From Gnetum montanum (lineage: Eukaryota > Streptophyta > Gnetopsida > Gnetales > Gnetaceae), in contig MNCI01000909.1 in assembly GCA_015680685.1 (NCBI GenBank), forward strand, positions 62,001-126,000: a DNA stretch of 64,000 nucleotides. Direction: 5' to 3'. Shown piece after piece: positions 59,810 to 64,000 of the stretch. The position numbers were made by a program, and so were the translations under genes. A model generated the notes under the pieces. That model was not told where the DNA came from. It did not search any database and saw only the letters and a list, made by a program, of their open reading frames with translations. How positions within the stretch are numbered: the first letter of the stretch is position 1; every line of letters begins with the position of its first letter.

Positions 59810-61347
59810 TGAAACACCACCAAATTTGGACCATCGCATCTTGACAATAAATATGGCTAACTGTTGAGACCATGCTCGACCCCAGCTAAGAGTATAGTCA
59901 ACCTCCAATAGAAAGCATAGTCAACACAAAGGCCAATTTTGCAATTTTTTCTAAGTGTCATCATGAAGCTAGAGGCTACAAATTTTTCTAAGTGCTGATA
60001 CTATGCTCTCCATTGCCCCAAAGCATAGTTAGTATCTTATGGAGAGTTTTCTCAGCATGAAGGCCTAGTTTTTGCATATTTCTCTAAGTGTTGAGACAAC
60101 ACTCAAGCCTAGTTGGGAGCATAGTCAGCCTGTAGTGGAGAGCATAGTTAGTAGATAGCCACTTTCTCTACAAAATTTTTCTAAGTGTGGGACTACCCTC
60201 TCCCCCAGTCTAGAGCGTAGTCAAGCATAGTCATCCAGAATGACCTCCAACAGCCTTCATAGCACCACACCATCACTCAACTAAACTTCAAATCATCTCC
60301 AACAAGTTTAGTTAGAAAAATGCATCTCTTTTGTATCTCTTTTTGTCCCTAAGATTATAAATACACTCTATCCCATGCAAGATAGTGGAGAGCGTAGTCC
60401 CAGAGCATAGTCTCCAAAATTTCATTTTTCAAGTACCTTGTGGTCCTTTAGGCACACACACATGTAGTTGGTAGCATAGTCATAGTCTCACAATCTCATA
60501 GAGCCCTACAAAGCATGACAAGGCACAACACCACTAGCCTTAGTGGAAAGCATAGTTGGATGATGGCATAGTCCCAACCATCCCCTCTACCATGTGGTAG
60601 TCACCTCACATTTCATGCTAAACCTAATCCTATAAATAACCTTACCCTTAATTTTTTTAGGGTAGCATGTTTTTGGATGGGAAAAATCAAAGTTTTGGAA
60701 AATTTGGATTAGCAAAATCAAAGCATCAGCAAACCAAAGACATGCTAGCGAACCAGAGAGAGGCAAAGTTGCATACTACCATAGCCCATTGTACATTGTG
60801 GTAGCCAACCTGGTAGGCATAGACACCATGGAAAAACATCAATCTTCATGGCTAAACACCTCTGAGAATGTGACTACACTGTCCACTGCACCTGTTGTAC
60901 ACTGTGTACCTTCTAACCCCTCTTGGTATTAACTATGCTCAACCCCATTTTTGGGAGTGTTTTGCTTCTCTTTCTTATTTTTGCATTTTTAACATTTTAT
61001 TTACATCTTTCATTATTTCATCGCATTGCCATCGCATGGCCACCTCTAAAACTATGCTCGGGTAGTGGTCCCCACATGTTGACACCTTTGTCTTTATCAA
61101 TAAAACCTAACTACACTTAACACTGTTAACACCATTGACATTGCTCGAACTCTTAGCACTATTTCACATTAGCATTGTAGTTAGCCATGCTACACCCTAG
61201 TTGCATTTCGTATGTCCCTATTCGATTGACAGGACCATTCAAGGCACATTGTCTTCACCTCCAATAGGCCCTTACATGGACTTGGGATTAGGCTATGCAC
61301 TTGTGAATCTCTCAATGTTCTAGCCATTGATGTTTTTTGTTGCCACA
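59810..61347 (+). mobile_element. Element C 3' LTR
   Basis: Starts tgaaacaccaccaaatttgg and ends 'tgttgccaca', 1538 bp, matching the 5' LTR. TATA at 60631-60639. The target duplication 'agtat' follows at 61348. Confidence 0.87.
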
Positions 61348-61352
61348 AGTAT
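61348..61352. repeat. Right target-site duplication of element C
   Basis: 'agtat', partner of 'ggtat' at 40941-40945 with one change. Confidence 0.7.
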
Positions 61353-62234
61353 CAATATAGATTCTTTCCCTTAAGAGACATGGAAAAAATCCACAATATC
61401 ATATGAGGCCAAACTTGCAGAAGAAGGCACTTAGATAGAAAGGTAATTAGATGTGTATTAGGATCCCCTTCACCATTGTATTTGGTGAAGTTTAGTATAG
61501 AAAAACCTATGGGTAAGGTTATTTTAGGCATAGTAGGACTTATAGGATCATCTTGGTAAAAGCAAAGAATCTTGACCATATGAGTTATACTAGTTTTGAG
61601 CTTCTACAACTCTTTGGTAAGGTCTTGGATCATTTGGAAGGCTTAATCCAAGCCTTGGGGCATCCCTATGGGTTGTAGTATTTGTGTTGATGGTTGATGA
61701 GGAAGTTAAGAGGTTTGAGTTTGTACAATTGATGTTGGCATAAAGGGAAGAGGTTGTGTGATCAATGTCATAGGTAGGTTAAACAAGAAGAAGCAAGTTT
61801 GTGTTTGGTTATGTGGTATGAAGGGAGCAAAAAGAGTATGATAGGCCTATGTTGCTTGGGATGCTAGTGAGGATCCCACTTGTATGACAAAGGAAGGTGG
61901 TTATGTGGAAAAGAACATTGATGTGAATAGTGAGACAAATTATGGCACATGTTGTGCCTAGTGTATAAAAGTTTCTAAGGAGGATTTGGTTATAAGGAGA
62001 TGGAATGTATTCTTTCTCATCATAGTGTATAATTTCAACTTGATGCTGAGCATCAAATTCGTAGTATGGTACCAGGAGATTGTCTTCCATTTTGGCACAT
62101 AGGGAGTTGTAGAACTCCTCATTAATCACTGTAATATCTAGGTTCTTACCCCTTTATTGTAGTGATTATCTTCATTCTATGATCGTAGGGACTTTTGGAT
62201 CATAGATGCAAACTACATCTTAGCTAGAGGCCAT
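61353..62234 (-). pseudogene. Element D gag, N-terminal part
   Basis: The minus-strand start at 62234 opens M-A-S-S, like M-E-S-S in B. It then has F-Y-N-S-L-C-A-K-M-E-D-N-L and E-K-E-Y-I-P-S-P-Y-N (shared with A), and the capsid segment K-Y-N-G-E-G-D-P-N-T-H-L-I-T-F with L-K-G-K-N-L at the point where element C interrupts. It continues at 40940 downward. A frameshift lies near 62150. Confidence 0.8.
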
Positions 62235-63321
62235 GTATGCAAGGTGTCATGATAGAATGGTTGATATGAAAAAGGACATTAATTAGTATCAACTAAACCA
62301 AGCTAGGATAGTAGAAACTAAGTTGGGCTTTATAAAATTAAGTTGGAATTTGAAAAGTTCATCAATTATTGCAAAAAGGTGAATATGAAAAACATGGTTA
62401 TTTTTAACATGTTGGGTTTTGGAAAAATATGCTAGTACTTTTTCAAAAGTATGTTGCTAATAAAAATACTAAGTTTTTCATTTTCTTATTTAAAGGGTAT
62501 TGGTGTACTTTTCCTTTATGGAAACTATGCTAGGATTTTTTGTGCAACCAAGAAAATATTTTATTTTTCAAAAGATACACTATGTATCTTAAAAAGCAAT
62601 GCTCTAGTTTGTGTGATAATAAGAAAATGTAATTTGTGCATCACAACTATGTTGGGTAGCTTGGCAAAGGTGCAAGAGGTTATACCTAGAAAATTAGTTG
62701 AAACTACAACTACATCTATGACGTAGGCTATAGTGGAAATGGTGTGATAATATTTAAGGTAGGTAACACTAACTATGTTGGCTTTTCTAGTAGTGTCTAT
62801 GATGGTGGGTATGCAAAAGACCACTATATTGCCTAGCCAACTACATTTGGGTAGGTGGTTGGAAATGATTTTTTTCACTTGGAAAAACCAATCTAGGTGT
62901 TTCTTTTAAAGTGGGTGCACTAGTTTTGGAAATTAGATGTATATTTTAATGTTCCCAATGACTATGATGGAGTCTTGAAAATGACTACACAAACTTTCAT
63001 AGTAGATGTACTTGGGTATTTGAGTGGGGCTATGTTAGTTTTTAGAATATCCTGAATGTGAGTTTTGCAAGTTAAAGTATGATTACGTTGTCCTTAGAAA
63101 GTCTAGCAACTATTGTAATAATAATGTAGAAGTGCAAATTATCCACAACAACTACATTGGGTATCAGTTGTATGAGGCTAGATACCAAATTTTATTTCGA
63201 AAGGTGGATGTTTGCAAGTTTTCAAATTTAAAATGTGAAAATGTTGGTTTTGAAAGCTAGTTAGAGAAGGTTTTAAAGATTGGTTGCAAGATCTTTTTTG
63301 ATTAAGAATTTGGATGGAGGT
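62235..63321 (-). other. Leader region of element D
   Basis: AT-rich, without domains, between gag and the PBS. Frames on both strands here (62451-62726 and 62561-62878) overlap each other and have no counterpart in the A, B or C leaders, so I do not call them. Confidence 0.5.
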
Positions 63322-63337
63322 CCTCCTTCTAGTGTTA
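63322..63337 (-). other. Primer-binding site of element D (tRNA-Asn type)
   Basis: The minus strand reads taacactagaaggagg, two changes from the tRNA-Asn complement; 5 bp from the LTR end at 63343. Confidence 0.78.
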
Positions 63338-63342
63338 GAAAC

Positions 63343-64000
63343 TGTAACACTTGAAAAATTTAGTTATTGGAAAATTGAAAATTTTAGCTAAAACAATTTA
63401 ACTTCAAATCCCAAGCACCTTCAGAAATATGATTAAAGAACCTTGGATGATCTTGTTGATCACCTAGGGACTTAGAAATTATAAACATGCATGAATCAAT
63501 TTTAAATATTTGTAGATCTGAAATAAGAGAAAATGCACAAAATGAACTTGTAATATTAAAATTATTACCATGCACAAATAAATAAACTATGTATTTTATT
63601 AAAACAATGGAATTTTTGATAAAATAGATTTCAAATGATATATGAGCATATGTGCTTGAAATGCACAAAAAGTTACACTGATGAAACTTGAAGTCTATTG
63701 AAGTTAGTAGATTGTGTTCTGTGATTAGCCTCATGATCCAAGTCCTTCCAAGCTCCAACTTCTAAAATTCCTCTCTAGTTCTTTGGCTTAGATCTATTGG
63801 GTTAGTTGAAAAATGGTGGTTGCTACTTGGTAATGCGCTAAGAGTGTCCAAAGCTTAGCCAATTTCCAATTTGCCAAAAAAATCTTACAAATGCTAATGG
63901 TTACAAATTCTTAAAGTTGCAAAAGTTGTAAAACACCTAGAACCTATTCAATATGTTTAAAATATTTATTTATAGGCCATAGTGTTGCTCATTTTTTGGT
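63343..64000 (-). mobile_element. Element D 5' LTR (cut by window edge)
   Basis: The inner end 'tgtaaca' and the next 200 bp align with the 3' LTR at 4915 onward (shared 'gatca-ctagggacttag' and 'aatcccaagcacct' type text). A TATA-like minus-strand 'tataaataa' lies near 63967-63975. The outer end is beyond 64000. Confidence 0.75.

Larger units (their letters stand above)
40946..61347 (+). mobile_element. Element C: 20.4-kb Tat/Ogre-like element
   Basis: Plus strand: 5' LTR 40946-42482, PBS 42491-42509, an extra LTR 42718-44238, gag 44443-47150, PR about 47540-47995, array 48450-49015, antisense gene 49215-53080, RT with two RNase H domains 54690-56730, IN 57010-58085, array 58130-58570, PPT 59793-59809, 3' LTR 59810-61347. 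The LTRs are 1537 and 1538 bp. Its size, dual RNase H and the long PR-RT spacer recall Ogre-type Tat elements. It is inserted in D's gag. All genes are broken. Confidence 0.87.

Noticed and set aside
59534-59812. Ser/Pro-rich frame near the end of element C as a gene
   Set aside because: It overlaps the polypurine tract and LTR start, and D has no equivalent.
62451-62878. Two overlapping open frames on opposite strands
   Set aside because: They overlap each other, have no domain and no counterpart in the leaders of A, B or C; most likely chance frames in AT-rich DNA.

Overview
This window looks like plant nuclear DNA made entirely of decayed, nested LTR retrotransposons. I found no ordinary host gene, rRNA or tRNA gene, CRISPR array or organelle segment. 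Nearly all recognisable coding DNA is Ty3/gypsy: gag with a CX2HX4HX4C knuckle, aspartic protease (PR), reverse transcriptase (RT), RNase H (a second, Tat-type RNase H in two copies) and integrase (IN). The bulk of nested large elements and the mutational decay suggest a seed plant with a large, repeat-rich genome. A gymnosperm is plausible, but the sequence does not prove it.

Layout. The outer host is element D (minus strand). Its 5' LTR starts at 63343 and runs off the right edge, and its PBS is at 63322-63337. Gag is split between 61353-62234 and about 40545-40940, PR is at 31120-31553, RT/RNase H/IN lie at 18740-22100, and the PPT and 3' LTR are at 6680-6696 and 4915-6679. Three insertions interrupt D. 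Element B (minus, 7726-18655) has a perfect 5-bp target duplication. Element C (plus, 40946-61347, about 20.4 kb) has a 5-bp duplication with one mismatch and sits inside D's gag. A third, composite block (31554-40531) combines an Athila-like pol (element E) with a Tat-type LTR, PBS and leader (element F). The LTR at 4915-6679 carries a PPT on one side and a PBS on the other, so it also serves as the 5' LTR of a second gag-PR unit, element A (1-4907). This is a tandem array sharing an LTR.

A, B, C, D and F share LTR ends beginning TGAAACACC (A through the shared LTR) and a primer-binding site complementary to tRNA-Asn. C and D also share dual RNase H domains typical of the Tat/Ogre branch. 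Both C and D carry a long spacer between PR and RT. The spacer holds an antisense, multi-exon gene of unknown function, bracketed by tandem repeats built on a 'ggcc-ttaaactagcaa' motif. Three intron positions match between the two copies. This antisense spliced gene in the PR-RT interval is the most interesting feature of the window. Element B lacks the spacer gene, RT and IN, and looks like a non-autonomous gag-PR derivative whose deletion joins two of these repeat arrays.

All coding regions are broken by stops and frameshifts, so entries are given as pseudogenes. One assembly problem is visible: the 301 bases between the two single Ns (17296 and 17598) are in the wrong orientation.
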